Shown here piece by piece: positions 48,655 to 58,144 of a stretch of 64,000 nt of DNA. Position numbers and translations under genes: made by a program. Under the pieces are notes generated by a model. That model did no database searches. It had not been told where the DNA came from and saw only the letters and a program-made list of their open reading frames with translations. The stretch lies in the NCBI RefSeq assembly GCF_014648895.1, contig NZ_BMRZ01000004.1, positions 424,910 to 488,909 on the forward strand, written 5' to 3'. Origin of the DNA: Streptomyces tanashiensis. Lineage in GTDB: Bacteria; Actinomycetota; Actinomycetes; Streptomycetales; Streptomycetaceae. Position 1 is the stretch's first letter. The number at the start of each line of letters is the position of its first letter.

Positions 48655-50205
48655 ATGATGGCGGTTGAAACGGTCTTCCTCCTGCCCGGTCAAGGGGGTT
48701 ACACCCCGGGGCTCTTCGCCGGTGACGGCTCGCCCGAGGTCCGCGAGGTCCTCGACACGGTCGACCGGATCGCGGCCGAGTTCGGTCGCGGCGGCGTGTC
48801 GCGGCTGCTGACCCGTACCGACTCGCCCTCCGCGGCGGACCTGGTGCGCGCGGACTCCTTCTCCCTGCAGCTCGCCGTGTTCGCCGCGGCCGTCGGAAGC
48901 TTCCGCATCGCGGAGCGACAGGACGCGCCGGACGTCGTCGTCGGGCACAGCATGGGTGAGATCGCCGCGCTGACGGTGGCCGGAGCGTTCAGCCCGGCCG
49001 ACGGGGCACGGCTGGTGTGCCATCGCTCGGAGGCACTCCTGGAGCACTGCCCGGCGGAGGGCGGCATGGTGGCCCTGGAGCTGCCGGCCGCCCGCGCGGC
49101 GCACCTGGTGGGCGCCGTCGCCGACCGCGGACTGGCCGTCGCCGTGTCCAACGCGCCCCGGCAGACCGTGGTGTCGGGGCCCGACGAGGCGGTCGCGCTC
49201 GTGGCCCGTCTTGCCGGTGCGCTGGGCGTTCAGGCCACCCGCCTGAACGCGCCGTTCCCCTTCCACAGCCCGATGCTGGCGATCGCCGGAGAGGCCTTCG
49301 GCGAGGCGATCACCGGCATCCGGCAGCATCCTCTGCGCAGGGCGGTGTACTCGCCGGTGGCCGGCGGCTACGTCCGGGACGACACCGACCTCAAGGCGCT
49401 GCTCGTCCGCCAGCTCACCACCCCGGTGCGGTTCATGGACGCCGTGCGCGAGCTCCACGCCGACGGCGCGCGGAGTTTCGTCGAGTGCGGAAAGGCGGGA
49501 CTTTCGGGACTCGTCCGGCGCAGCGTGCCGGAGGTCGGCACCAGCAGCACGGTGGGGTCGCGGGCCGCCGACGCCGCCCCGGCCCCCGCGCTCACGGAGT
49601 CCGCTCCGTCGGTCGCGACGGCGCCCGTGCCTTCCGGCGCCGAGGTGCTGGAGGAGCTGCGGGAGCTGTACGCGTCGGCGCTGGGGTATCCGGTGGAGGT
49701 GATCACCGGGGACGCGGATCTGGAGGCGGACCTGGGGATCGACTCGCTGAAGCGCGCGGAGATGCTGGGGAAGGTGTCGGCCCGTTTCGGGCTGGGGGAG
49801 TCGGCCGTGGACGGCCGTTTCGTTGCCCAGCCCACCCTCGCCGACCTGGCCGGACTGATCGGCGAGGTGCGCGGCACGGCTCCGGTCGCCGGGGCGGCGC
49901 CCGTCGCGTCCGGCGCCGAGGTGCTTCCCTCCGGTGACGGGGTGCTGCCTTCCGGCGCCGAGGTGCTGGAGGAGCTGCGCGAGCTGTACGCGTCGGCGCT
50001 GGGGTATCCGGTCGAGGTGATCACCGGGGACGCGGATCTGGAGGCGGACCTGGGGATCGACTCGCTGAAGCGCGCGGAGATGCTGGGGAAGGTGTCGGCC
50101 CGTTTCGGGCTGGGGGAGTCGGCCGTGGACGGCCGTTTCGTCGCCCAGCCCACCCTCGCCGACCTGGCCGAGCTCATCACCGCCGTCCGCCCGTCCCTTC
50201 GCTGA
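48655..50205 (+). CDS. Acyltransferase-ACP-ACP protein of the PUFA-synthase-like PKS
   Basis: A 516-residue protein. The malonyl transferase domain (about 1-300) begins FLLPGQGGYTPG, has nucleophile S99 in GHSMGEIAAL and a PFHSPM segment with the catalytic His. After a short linker, two acyl-carrier domains follow with phosphopantetheine serines S364 and S470 in GIDSLKRAE. The ACPs are identical in amino-acid sequence, and their DNA differs by three silent changes. Stand-alone AT with tandem ACPs is the PUFA-synthase layout, in which more ACPs raise flux. It supplies extender units and carriers to the KS-CLF-KR-DH protein next door. ATG 48658 is an equally possible start. Confidence 0.9.
   Translation: MMAVETVFLLPGQGGYTPGLFAGDGSPEVREVLDTVDRIAAEFGRGGVSRLLTRTDSPSAADLVRADSFSLQLAVFAAAVGSFRIAERQDAPDVVVGHSMGEIAALTVAGAFSPADGARLVCHRSEALLEHCPAEGGMVALELPAARAAHLVGAVADRGLAVAVSNAPRQTVVSGPDEAVALVARLAGALGVQATRLNAPFPFHSPMLAIAGEAFGEAITGIRQHPLRRAVYSPVAGGYVRDDTDLKALLVRQLTTPVRFMDAVRELHADGARSFVECGKAGLSGLVRRSVPEVGTSSTVGSRAADAAPAPALTESAPSVATAPVPSGAEVLEELRELYASALGYPVEVITGDADLEADLGIDSLKRAEMLGKVSARFGLGESAVDGRFVAQPTLADLAGLIGEVRGTAPVAGAAPVASGAEVLPSGDGVLPSGAEVLEELRELYASALGYPVEVITGDADLEADLGIDSLKRAEMLGKVSARFGLGESAVDGRFVAQPTLADLAELITAVRPSLR
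49628..49852 (+). repeat. Direct repeat copy 1 (ACP1 coding)
   Basis: 225 bp coding for the first ACP. It is repeated 318 bp downstream with only three differences, all silent. Confidence 0.95.
49946..50170 (+). repeat. Direct repeat copy 2 (ACP2 coding)
   Basis: The second 225-bp copy, 98.7% identical to 49628-49852. The linker before it also reuses PSGAEVL-type segments, as expected for a recent tandem duplication or gene conversion. Confidence 0.95.
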
Positions 50206-50226
50206 TCCACGAGAACGGGAGCCAGC

Positions 50227-53200
50227 ATGTCCCTCGACCTCTCAGGCCGCACCGTCCTGGTCACCGGCGCCGGCCGGCCGCTCGGCACGACCGTGACACG
50301 GCGGCTCACCGGCCTCGGCGCACGCGTCGTGACCTGTGACGCGTACGACGCGCCCCGCGTGCGTGCCGCGCTCGGCCCGGCCGGTGCCCACCCCGTCCGC
50401 ATCGACGCGCTCGTGAACATCGTGGCCGGCGCTTCGGGACCGCGCGACGCCCGTACGGCGACGGCCGAGGCCCTCGCCCTCGTCGCGCCGCACGGCCCCG
50501 GCGCGATCGTGCACGTGGTCACGGACCCGGCGGCCGAGGACGAGGTGGCCGGCCTCGTGCGCGGCATCCGTGCCGGATCGCCGGACGGCATCCGCGTCAA
50601 CGCCGTGGTGGTGGACGGCGAGACGGAGCGGTCGGCGGCGGATGCCGTCGCCCAGCTCGCCGGATTCCTGGTGTCGGAGGACGCGTCCGACGTCGACGGC
50701 AGGACACTGGCCGTCGGCGGGGCGCCGACCGCGACGGCGCCCGCCGACGACGCGGTCGTCGTCGTGGGCATGGGACTCGCCCTGCCCGGGGCCAGTACGC
50801 CCGAGCAGTTCTGGGAGCTGCTGAAGAGCGGCGATCCGGTCTTCGGCGAACCCGGGGACCGGCTCGACCTGGACACCGTCTGGTCGGCCGACACCACCGC
50901 CGAGGACAAGACCTACTCGCGCGTCTCCGGCTTCATGACCGGATTCGAACCCCACCCGCGCCTGCGGGAGGAACTGGAGTCCGGAGCCTTCGACGCCGAG
51001 GAGTACACGGCTCTGTGGCTGCGTCACTCCCTGCTCGGCGCCACCGAGAAGGTCACCGTCCGGCCCGGCGACCGGCAGCTGTTCGCGGTCGGCCTCACCC
51101 CCGACGGCAGCCACCACCTGGAGCACAGCCTCGTCTCGGCCGGGGTGCGGGGGATCCTCGCCGAAGCGGGGGAGAAGCTCCCGGACACCTTCGACGCGCT
51201 CTACCCGCTGGCCTCCGCGTCCCCGGAGGACGTCCTGCCGTACCGCATCGCCCGCATGGCCGCCCCCGATCTGCCCGACTCCGCCGAGATCGTCGTGGTG
51301 GACACCGCCTGCTCGTCCTCCCTGTACACCGTGGACCTGGGCGTCCGGGCGCTGCGCGCGGGCGAGACGGACGTGGCCCTGTGCGGCGGGGCCTTCGCAC
51401 TGAGCGCCCAGAACCTCGTGCTGTTCTCCAAGCTCCGCGGACTCTCCAGGTCCGGCCGCGTGCGCTCCCTCGACCGGGAGGCCGACGGCGTCCTGTTCAG
51501 CGACGGCGCGGCGGTCCTGGCCCTGAAGACGTACGCGAGGGCGATCGCCGACGGCGACCCCGTCCTCGGGTTCGTCGCCGGGTTCGGCGGATCGTCCGAC
51601 GGGCGCGGCAAGGCGATCTACGCCCCCAACGCCGCCGGCCAGACGATCGCACTCGACCGGGCCTGGCGCTCCGCCGGCGTCACGTCCGAGGACGTCGACT
51701 GGATCGTCGCCCACGCCACCGGCACGCCGACCGGTGACCGCACGGAGATGAGCGCCCTCACCCAGAGCGCGGGCCCGGACAAGACGTGGACCATGACGTC
51801 CAACAAGTCGCTCGTCGGACATGCCGGCTGGGCGGCGGGCGCGGTGTCGGCGATCCACGCGCTGCTCGCCATGCGGCACGAAGTCATCCCGGCGCAGCGG
51901 CAGTTCGGCGCGCTGCCCGAGGGAGTGACGACGGCCGTGCGGGTGCCGGTCGACGACATGCCGTGGGCCGCCACGTCCGGGCGCCGCCGGACCGTCGGCG
52001 TGTCGGCCATGGGCTTCGGCGGTACCAACGGCCATCTCGTCCTCACGGACCGTCCCCCGGCCCGCGGGGAGACCCCGGGAGCGGGCGCGGCGGGCACGGA
52101 GGACGACCCGGTCGTCGTGGTGGCCGAAGGCACGCACTTCCCCGGCGACCCCGACGAGGAGCGGATCGCCCGCTGGCTCTCCGGAGAGGCCGCCGACTGG
52201 CCCTCCTCCTTCGGCGACGCCTATCCGCTGCCCTCGCCCGTGGAGGTCCGGCTGGCACCCTCGGCGATCGCGGCCATGGACCGCAGCCAGCTGATGGCCG
52301 TGCGCTGCGCGGACCGCCTCGCCGGGGACTGGGCGAAGGACAAGGAACTCGCCGCGCGCACCGGCGTACTCGTCGGCCACAGCGGGCCCACCAGGGCCGC
52401 GCTCGGCTCCGACCTGCGCTGCTACCGCGAGGACCTGCTCCGCAAGCTGACCGGACCCGCCGGGATACCGCCCCGGACGCTGGACGACGCGATACGCGCC
52501 ATGTCCCGCCCCGTCAACGAGGACGCCTACCCCGGCCTGATGCCCAATGTCATCGCGGCCCGCGTGGTGCAGCAGCTGGACCTCCACGGCCCCAACATGA
52601 CGCTCGACGCGGGCCGCGACTCCACCAACTCGGCCCTGGTCACCGCCCTCCGCTACCTCAGGGACGGCGAGATGGACCTGGCCGTGGTGATCGGCGTCAA
52701 CGCCACGACGGACCACGTCCCCACCCACGGGAGCAAGGAGAACGCCGAGGCCGCCGTCGGATTCGTACTGACCCGGCTGAGCGTCGCCCGGAAGCACGGC
52801 ATGACCGTGCTGGGCCGGGTGGAGCTCGCGACGGGGGACACCCCCGTCGAGGCCGAGACCGGCGAGCCCGTACGGGAACGCAACCACCGCGGGGCCGAGG
52901 GCGCCGTGGCACTCCTGCGCGCCCTGCACTCCTCGCGGCGGAGCACGGTCATCCGGCCCCGGGAGGACGACCACACGCCCGCCCTCCTGGTCACGCCGCA
53001 GCGGCCGGTCGGGGCCCCCGCCCTCGAAGCCGCCTCCAGCGCGCCGGTCTCCGCCCCGACGGCGCAGGTCTCCGTCTCCAGCGCACCGGTCTCCGCCCCG
53101 ATGGCGAAGGTCTCCGTCTCCAGCGCACCGGAAGCGGGCGTCACCACCCCGGTCTCCGCCGTCACCACGCCGGAAGCCAGGTCCACCGCGCCGGAAGCGG

Positions 53201-55794
53201 GTGTCACCCTGCCGGAGGCCGGCGCCTCCGCGCCGCGCCGGGCCGGGGCGGCCGACTCCCTGAGCGGTCACCTCGCGCGGCACGCGCTCGCGCTGCGGCC
53301 CGTCCCCGCCCGGAACGTCCGCCCCGCCGTGGCGGCGCTGCCCGCCGGAAGCCTGGTGCTGACGGACGAGCCGGGCGCGCTCAGGAACGCCGGGATCCCG
53401 GCCGACTGCCTGGTCGTCGCTCCCCGCACCGCACCCCACGACGCCACCCTGCCGTTCCCGGTGACCCACCTCGACGCGCCCGAGGACCTGGAGCGGCTGC
53501 TGACCGCGGGCGGCCGGTCGTTCCGCCAGATCCGTGTCGTCGTCGCCGGCGCGCGTGTCCCCGGCTCCGCCTGGAACGTGCCGCCGAGCGTCCTCGCCCT
53601 GCACGACCTGGCCTTCCTGGCGGCCAAGCACAGTGCCGCGGCCCTCGACGAGGGCGGCTGCCTCGCCCTACTCGCGCTGGACGCCGTGGACGGCGACACG
53701 CCCGCCCCGGCCGTGGGCCTCTTCGGCGGCCTGGTGCGCAGCCTGTCCCAGGAGCTGCCGGGCTGCCTCGTGTACGCGCTCGTCACCGACGGCCAGGACG
53801 CGCGGGCCGGCCTGGCACGGCTGGGCGAGGAATCGGCCGCACACCACCACATCCCCGTCGTCCACGAGACCGGCGGAGTACGGCACGAACTGATGCTGCT
53901 GCCCGTCGACGCGCCGGACGACGGCGCCGGCTCGGGGCTCGGACTGCCGGACGACCCGGTGATCGTGGCCACCGGCGGCGCCCGCGGACTCACCGCCCAC
54001 CTGGTGCACGAACTGGTGGCGGACCGGGCTCCGCGCTCGGTCTGGCTGCTCGGCACGGGCCCCGCGCCCGACCCGTCCGCGACGGCCCTGGCCCGTCTTC
54101 CGCGCCCCGACGCGCTGCGGGAGCTGATGACGCGGTACCCGACCGAGACCCCCGCGGCCCTGAGCCGCCGTTACGACCACGCCGTGCAGCAGCTCGAACG
54201 CGCGGGCACCCTTCAGGAGTTGGAGAGCTCCTGCGGAGCCGGCCGGGTCCACTACCGGCAGTGCGACGTCCTGGACGAGGACGCCGTGCGCACGGTGATC
54301 GACGAGATCCTGGCCGCGGAGGGCCGGGTGGACGTGCTGGTGCACGGAGCCGGCCTGGCCCGATCCGCGGGCATCGCCCGCAAGAAGCTCGTCGACTTCC
54401 GGACCGTACGGGACGTGAAGGTCCGCGGATACGCGCATCTGCGCGCCGCCCTCGGGGACCGGCGCCCCGCGCTGTGGTGCAGCGTCAGCTCCGTCTCGGC
54501 GTTCACCGGACTGCGCGGCGAGCCCGACTACGGCGCGGCCAACGAGTTCCTGCTGCTCGCCGCCGCGCACGCGCGGGCCACCGAAGGCGCCGACGAGGTC
54601 GCGCTCGCCTCCGGACTGTGGGTCGAGTCCGGCATGGCGTCGGCGGACACCCCGGGCGGCGCCTTCCTGGCCCGGCAGGGCGAGATCGGCCAGATGACCG
54701 ACGCCCAGGGCCGGGAGTTCTTCCGCGCCGAGCTCCGCGGCCGCGGCAGCCACGGCCTCGCGACCACCTGGATCGGCGAGGCGGACTGGACGACCCTGCA
54801 GCGCAGGGCGCCCGGGTTCCGCGCGGCCTGCGAGGAGGAGGCCGCGCGCGCACCGGAGCGGCGGCGTGTCCCGGCGCCGGCCGGCCGGCGGGCCTTCCTG
54901 ACCGGCCCCGCCCACCACGACGGCACGACGACGGCGTGGACGTTCGAGGTCGGCCTCGACGAGCACCCGTACCTCCTGGAGCATCTGGTCGACGGCCGGC
55001 CGACCGTACCCGGCACCTTCATCCTCGAGATGGCCGCCGAGGCCGCGGCCGAGCTGGCCCCGGGCATGGTCCCGGCGCGTCTCACCGATGTCGTCCTCTC
55101 CCAGTTCATCCGCGCCGCCCGGCACCGCTGGCCGCGCACCCTGCGCGTCTCGGCCGTACGCGACGGGGACCGGGTACGCGTACGGATCACCTCGCCCGCG
55201 GCCGGCCCCGTGCCCGAGCGCGAGCACTCCCGCATGGTGGTGCACCTGGCGCGCACCCTCCCCGACGGCCCGCAGGGCCCGCCCGCCCCGGCCGGTGGCC
55301 GCGAAGCCCCCAACACGTACGAACTCCCCGGCACGCCGGTCGAGTTGAGTGGCGTGTTCGGGGCGCTGCGCCGCCCGCGGCAGGCCGCCGACGGCGGATC
55401 CGCGGAGCTGCGCCTCGCCCTTCCGCCGGGCGGCGGTGTGTTCTCCCGCTTCATCCTGCCCAGCGTCGCCCTGGACTGCCTGCTGCGTACGTCCGTGCTC
55501 GACGGCGGCCGGCCCGGAGGCGTGCCGGTGATCGTGCCCACGGGGCTGGCCTCCGTGGACCTGTACACCCCCGCCAACGACGTGGACCTGGCCGCCGCGT
55601 GGCCGGACGGCCTGGTGCTCCGCCACTGGCGCGACGCCGCTTCCGGGGAGGCGCGCTGCTCCGTGGTCGCACCCGACGGCCGTGCCCTCGTCCAGGTGAC
55701 CGGAGTGCGGGGAGCGGAGAAGGGCACCTACGACCCCGGAACACGGACCTGGAGCTCCGGGTCCGCGGTACGTCCCACGGGTGAACCCGTGTGA
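50227..55794 (+). CDS. Iterative PUFA-synthase-like PKS: (FabG-like)-KS-CLF-KR-DH
   Basis: An 1855-residue synthase. Residues 1-165 are a shortened FabG-like Rossmann domain (TVLVTGAGRPLG) with no YxxxK. KS spans about 176-610: C362 in DTACSSS, H497 in HATGTP, H532 in VGHAGWAAG. A second KS-like domain (about 627-905) has DAGRDST, with the cysteine replaced by R797, so it is a chain-length-factor type. A linker with SAPVSAP repeats (about 935-1000) follows. KR is about 1240-1540 (TGGARGLT; Y1435 in DYGAAN). A hot-dog DH begins near 1555 with H1586 in HLVDGRPTVPG. There is no AT, ACP or ER, so the expected chain is polyunsaturated. AT and ACPs come from the gene upstream. Confidence 0.88.
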   Translation: MSLDLSGRTVLVTGAGRPLGTTVTRRLTGLGARVVTCDAYDAPRVRAALGPAGAHPVRIDALVNIVAGASGPRDARTATAEALALVAPHGPGAIVHVVTDPAAEDEVAGLVRGIRAGSPDGIRVNAVVVDGETERSAADAVAQLAGFLVSEDASDVDGRTLAVGGAPTATAPADDAVVVVGMGLALPGASTPEQFWELLKSGDPVFGEPGDRLDLDTVWSADTTAEDKTYSRVSGFMTGFEPHPRLREELESGAFDAEEYTALWLRHSLLGATEKVTVRPGDRQLFAVGLTPDGSHHLEHSLVSAGVRGILAEAGEKLPDTFDALYPLASASPEDVLPYRIARMAAPDLPDSAEIVVVDTACSSSLYTVDLGVRALRAGETDVALCGGAFALSAQNLVLFSKLRGLSRSGRVRSLDREADGVLFSDGAAVLALKTYARAIADGDPVLGFVAGFGGSSDGRGKAIYAPNAAGQTIALDRAWRSAGVTSEDVDWIVAHATGTPTGDRTEMSALTQSAGPDKTWTMTSNKSLVGHAGWAAGAVSAIHALLAMRHEVIPAQRQFGALPEGVTTAVRVPVDDMPWAATSGRRRTVGVSAMGFGGTNGHLVLTDRPPARGETPGAGAAGTEDDPVVVVAEGTHFPGDPDEERIARWLSGEAADWPSSFGDAYPLPSPVEVRLAPSAIAAMDRSQLMAVRCADRLAGDWAKDKELAARTGVLVGHSGPTRAALGSDLRCYREDLLRKLTGPAGIPPRTLDDAIRAMSRPVNEDAYPGLMPNVIAARVVQQLDLHGPNMTLDAGRDSTNSALVTALRYLRDGEMDLAVVIGVNATTDHVPTHGSKENAEAAVGFVLTRLSVARKHGMTVLGRVELATGDTPVEAETGEPVRERNHRGAEGAVALLRALHSSRRSTVIRPREDDHTPALLVTPQRPVGAPALEAASSAPVSAPTAQVSVSSAPVSAPMAKVSVSSAPEAGVTTPVSAVTTPEARSTAPEAGVTLPEAGASAPRRAGAADSLSGHLARHALALRPVPARNVRPAVAALPAGSLVLTDEPGALRNAGIPADCLVVAPRTAPHDATLPFPVTHLDAPEDLERLLTAGGRSFRQIRVVVAGARVPGSAWNVPPSVLALHDLAFLAAKHSAAALDEGGCLALLALDAVDGDTPAPAVGLFGGLVRSLSQELPGCLVYALVTDGQDARAGLARLGEESAAHHHIPVVHETGGVRHELMLLPVDAPDDGAGSGLGLPDDPVIVATGGARGLTAHLVHELVADRAPRSVWLLGTGPAPDPSATALARLPRPDALRELMTRYPTETPAALSRRYDHAVQQLERAGTLQELESSCGAGRVHYRQCDVLDEDAVRTVIDEILAAEGRVDVLVHGAGLARSAGIARKKLVDFRTVRDVKVRGYAHLRAALGDRRPALWCSVSSVSAFTGLRGEPDYGAANEFLLLAAAHARATEGADEVALASGLWVESGMASADTPGGAFLARQGEIGQMTDAQGREFFRAELRGRGSHGLATTWIGEADWTTLQRRAPGFRAACEEEAARAPERRRVPAPAGRRAFLTGPAHHDGTTTAWTFEVGLDEHPYLLEHLVDGRPTVPGTFILEMAAEAAAELAPGMVPARLTDVVLSQFIRAARHRWPRTLRVSAVRDGDRVRVRITSPAAGPVPEREHSRMVVHLARTLPDGPQGPPAPAGGREAPNTYELPGTPVELSGVFGALRRPRQAADGGSAELRLALPPGGGVFSRFILPSVALDCLLRTSVLDGGRPGGVPVIVPTGLASVDLYTPANDVDLAAAWPDGLVLRHWRDAASGEARCSVVAPDGRALVQVTGVRGAEKGTYDPGTRTWSSGSAVRPTGEPV

Positions 55795-55862
55795 CCGCGA
55801 TGAGTTCGAAAGAGACCGACCACAGCGGTGCCCCGGTGCCGCGGAGCAATGAGGAGAACGTG

Positions 55863-57464
55863 ATGTCAGCCGAAGCAGCCGTCGGCAGTCAGGCGGAGAA
55901 CGGGCCGCCGGCCGACCGCGCCCGGACATGGACGTTGGCGCTGGCCTCCGTCGCGATGTTCATGCTGATGCTCGACGTGACCGTCGTCAACGTCGCACTG
56001 CAGGACCTGAGGACCTCGCTCGGGGCGGACTTCTCCGACCTGCAGTGGGTGATCGACTCGTACACCCTGACCCTGGCGGCCTTCCTCCTCACCGGTGGCT
56101 CGCTCGCCGACCGGCTGGGCCGCAAGCGGGTCTTCGGGGCGGGTCTGGTCCTCTTCACGCTCTCCTCGCTGGCCGCGGGTCTTGCGCAGGACGTCCTCTC
56201 GCTCAACATCGCCCGTGGCGTCCAGGGCGTCGGCGCCGCGGTCCTGTTCTCCGTCGGGCCCGCCCTGATCGGCAACGAGTACCGGGGCGCCGACCGGGGG
56301 AAGGCGTTCGGCGTCTTCGGCGGTGTCGCGGGCCTCGCCCTGGCCTTCGGGCCGCTGGTCGGAGGTTTCCTCACCGACGCCCTCAGCTGGCGCTGGATCT
56401 TCCTGATCAACGTCCCGATCGGGGTCGTGGCCCTGATCGTCGGCGCCCTGCGGCTCAGGGAGTCGCGGGAACCGGCCGCGCACGGCATCGACTGGCTGGG
56501 CATGCTGACCTTCGGCATCGGCCTCAGCCTGCTCGTCCTCGGATTCCTCCGCGGCGAGTCCTCCGGCTGGACCAGCGCCCCCATCCTCGGGGCGTTCGCC
56601 GGCGGCCTCGTCCTGCTGGTGACCTTCGTCGTCATCGAGAAGGTACGCGGCGAACGGGCCATGTTCGACCTCTCCCTGATGCGCACGCCCACCTTCACCG
56701 GGGTCTGCCTGGCCACCCTGCTGTCCAACGCGACCAGCCTCGCCGCCGTCTTCCTGCAGATCTCCTACGTGCAGAACGTCCTGGGCTACTCGCCCTGGGA
56801 GACCGGACTGCGCTTCATGCCGATGATGATCACCCTCTTCGTCGTCGCGGGAGTCACGGGAGGCATGCTGGCCAAGGTGGCACCCGGCCTGCTGATCGGT
56901 CTGTCCATCGGTCTCATCGCCCTCGGCATGGGCCTGATGGTGCTCGTCGGCCCGGACGACTCGTGGACGGCGATGCTGCCCAGCATGATCGTCACGGGTG
57001 TCGGCATGGGCCTGTTCAACCCGCCGCGCGCCGCGGTCACCATCGGTGTGGTGCGGCCCGAGAAGGCCGGCATGGCCTCCGGCATGGGGGAGACCTTCCA
57101 GCAGGTCGGCGTCGCCGTCGGCGTCGCCGCCTTCGGCGCCCTCTTCCACCACAAGGTCGTCGACGCCTTCGCCGGCTCGGCCACGGGCACGCGGCTGGGC
57201 GGACAGGCCGAGGCCGTGGGGCAGCAGGTCGCCACCGGCGGCACCTCCACCCTGGCGGACTCCGTGTCCGCGTCGGTCCTCGACCAGGTGACCGCGACGG
57301 CCCGCGCGGTCTTCGTCGACTCGCTCGCCGACGTCATGATCGCCTGCGCCGTGGTCGCCGCCCTGGGCGCGGCCATCGCGTTCGTCTTCATCCGGAGCCG
57401 CGACCTGCACGAGAGCGCGCAGAGCGAGCCGATGGCGCCCGCGCCGGAGACGGCCACCGCCTGA
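55863..57464 (+). CDS. MFS drug exporter, DHA2/EmrB-QacA type (14 TM)
   Basis: A 533-residue membrane protein with about 14 hydrophobic segments. Motifs include VAMFMLMLDVTVVNVAL (motif D1), GSLADRLGRKRVFGAG (motif A) and ARGVQGVGAAVLF (motif B) with FGPLVGGFLT (motif C). Proton-driven export of the cluster's product is the natural role. A GTG at 55791 overlaps the PKS stop and an ATG lies at 55800; I prefer ATG 55863 because GAGGAG lies six bases upstream, but coupling from 55791 cannot be excluded. Confidence 0.92.
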   Translation: MSAEAAVGSQAENGPPADRARTWTLALASVAMFMLMLDVTVVNVALQDLRTSLGADFSDLQWVIDSYTLTLAAFLLTGGSLADRLGRKRVFGAGLVLFTLSSLAAGLAQDVLSLNIARGVQGVGAAVLFSVGPALIGNEYRGADRGKAFGVFGGVAGLALAFGPLVGGFLTDALSWRWIFLINVPIGVVALIVGALRLRESREPAAHGIDWLGMLTFGIGLSLLVLGFLRGESSGWTSAPILGAFAGGLVLLVTFVVIEKVRGERAMFDLSLMRTPTFTGVCLATLLSNATSLAAVFLQISYVQNVLGYSPWETGLRFMPMMITLFVVAGVTGGMLAKVAPGLLIGLSIGLIALGMGLMVLVGPDDSWTAMLPSMIVTGVGMGLFNPPRAAVTIGVVRPEKAGMASGMGETFQQVGVAVGVAAFGALFHHKVVDAFAGSATGTRLGGQAEAVGQQVATGGTSTLADSVSASVLDQVTATARAVFVDSLADVMIACAVVAALGAAIAFVFIRSRDLHESAQSEPMAPAPETATA

Positions 57465-57508
57465 CCCCGGTGGCCCGCCGCACACACCCGTAAGCCTGGC
57501 GAAAGAAG

Positions 57509-58144
57509 ATGGGGCGAATCCCAATGCAGCAGACCGTGAAAGTGGTCGGAATCGGGGGTTCGCCCCGGCCGGACTCGACAGCCGAACGGGCGCTCCGCGT
57601 CGTCCTGGCCGAGGCGGAGCGACACGGTGCGGAGGTGTCGCTCATCGGCGGCGCCGAGCTGGTGATGCCGCTCTACGACCCGAGGGACGAGCTCCGCTCG
57701 GCGCGGGCACTGCGACTGGTGTCCGAGATAGCCGCCGCGGACGGCCTCGTCCTCGCCAGCCCCGCCTACCACGGGAGCATCTCGGGACTCGTCAAGAACG
57801 CCCTCGACCACGTCGAGGAGCTGCGCGACGACGCCCGCCCGTACTTCAGCGGGCGCGCCGTCGGCAGTCTCGCCGTCGCCCAGGGCTGGCAGGGGGGTGT
57901 GTCCACGCTGGCGGCCCTCCGCGACGTCACCCATGCCCTGCGCGGCTGGCCCACTCCCCTCGGTGTCGTGGTGAACACCGCGACGACCGGCTTCGGCCCC
58001 GACGGCGCGTGCACCGATCCGCACGTACGGCGGCAGCTGGAGACCATGGCGACGCAGGTGGTGGACTTCGCCCGGATGACCCTCCTCGCCTCGGAGGCGC
58101 GGGACGCCGCCGGGGTCGAGGCCCTGTCACCGGCGGGGAAGTGA
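57509..58144 (+). CDS. NADPH-dependent FMN reductase 1
   Basis: A 211-residue flavodoxin-like reductase. The FMN-phosphate loop is GIGGSPRPDSTAERAL, followed by LASPAYHGSISGLVKNALDHVEEL, the family signature. It most likely produces FMNH2 for the luciferase-like monooxygenase embedded in the NRPS, since that domain type needs reduced flavin supplied in trans. The ATG at 57509 has GAAAGAAG before it; ATG 57524 is an alternative. GTGA overlap with the thioesterase gene. Confidence 0.88.
   Translation: MGRIPMQQTVKVVGIGGSPRPDSTAERALRVVLAEAERHGAEVSLIGGAELVMPLYDPRDELRSARALRLVSEIAAADGLVLASPAYHGSISGLVKNALDHVEELRDDARPYFSGRAVGSLAVAQGWQGGVSTLAALRDVTHALRGWPTPLGVVVNTATTGFGPDGACTDPHVRRQLETMATQVVDFARMTLLASEARDAAGVEALSPAGK

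Noticed and set aside
55791..55862. GTG at 55791 as the MFS start (coupled to the PKS stop)
   Set aside because: Possible, but the added 24 residues are hydrophilic and the ATG at 55863 has a much better GAGGAG site; kept only as an alternative.
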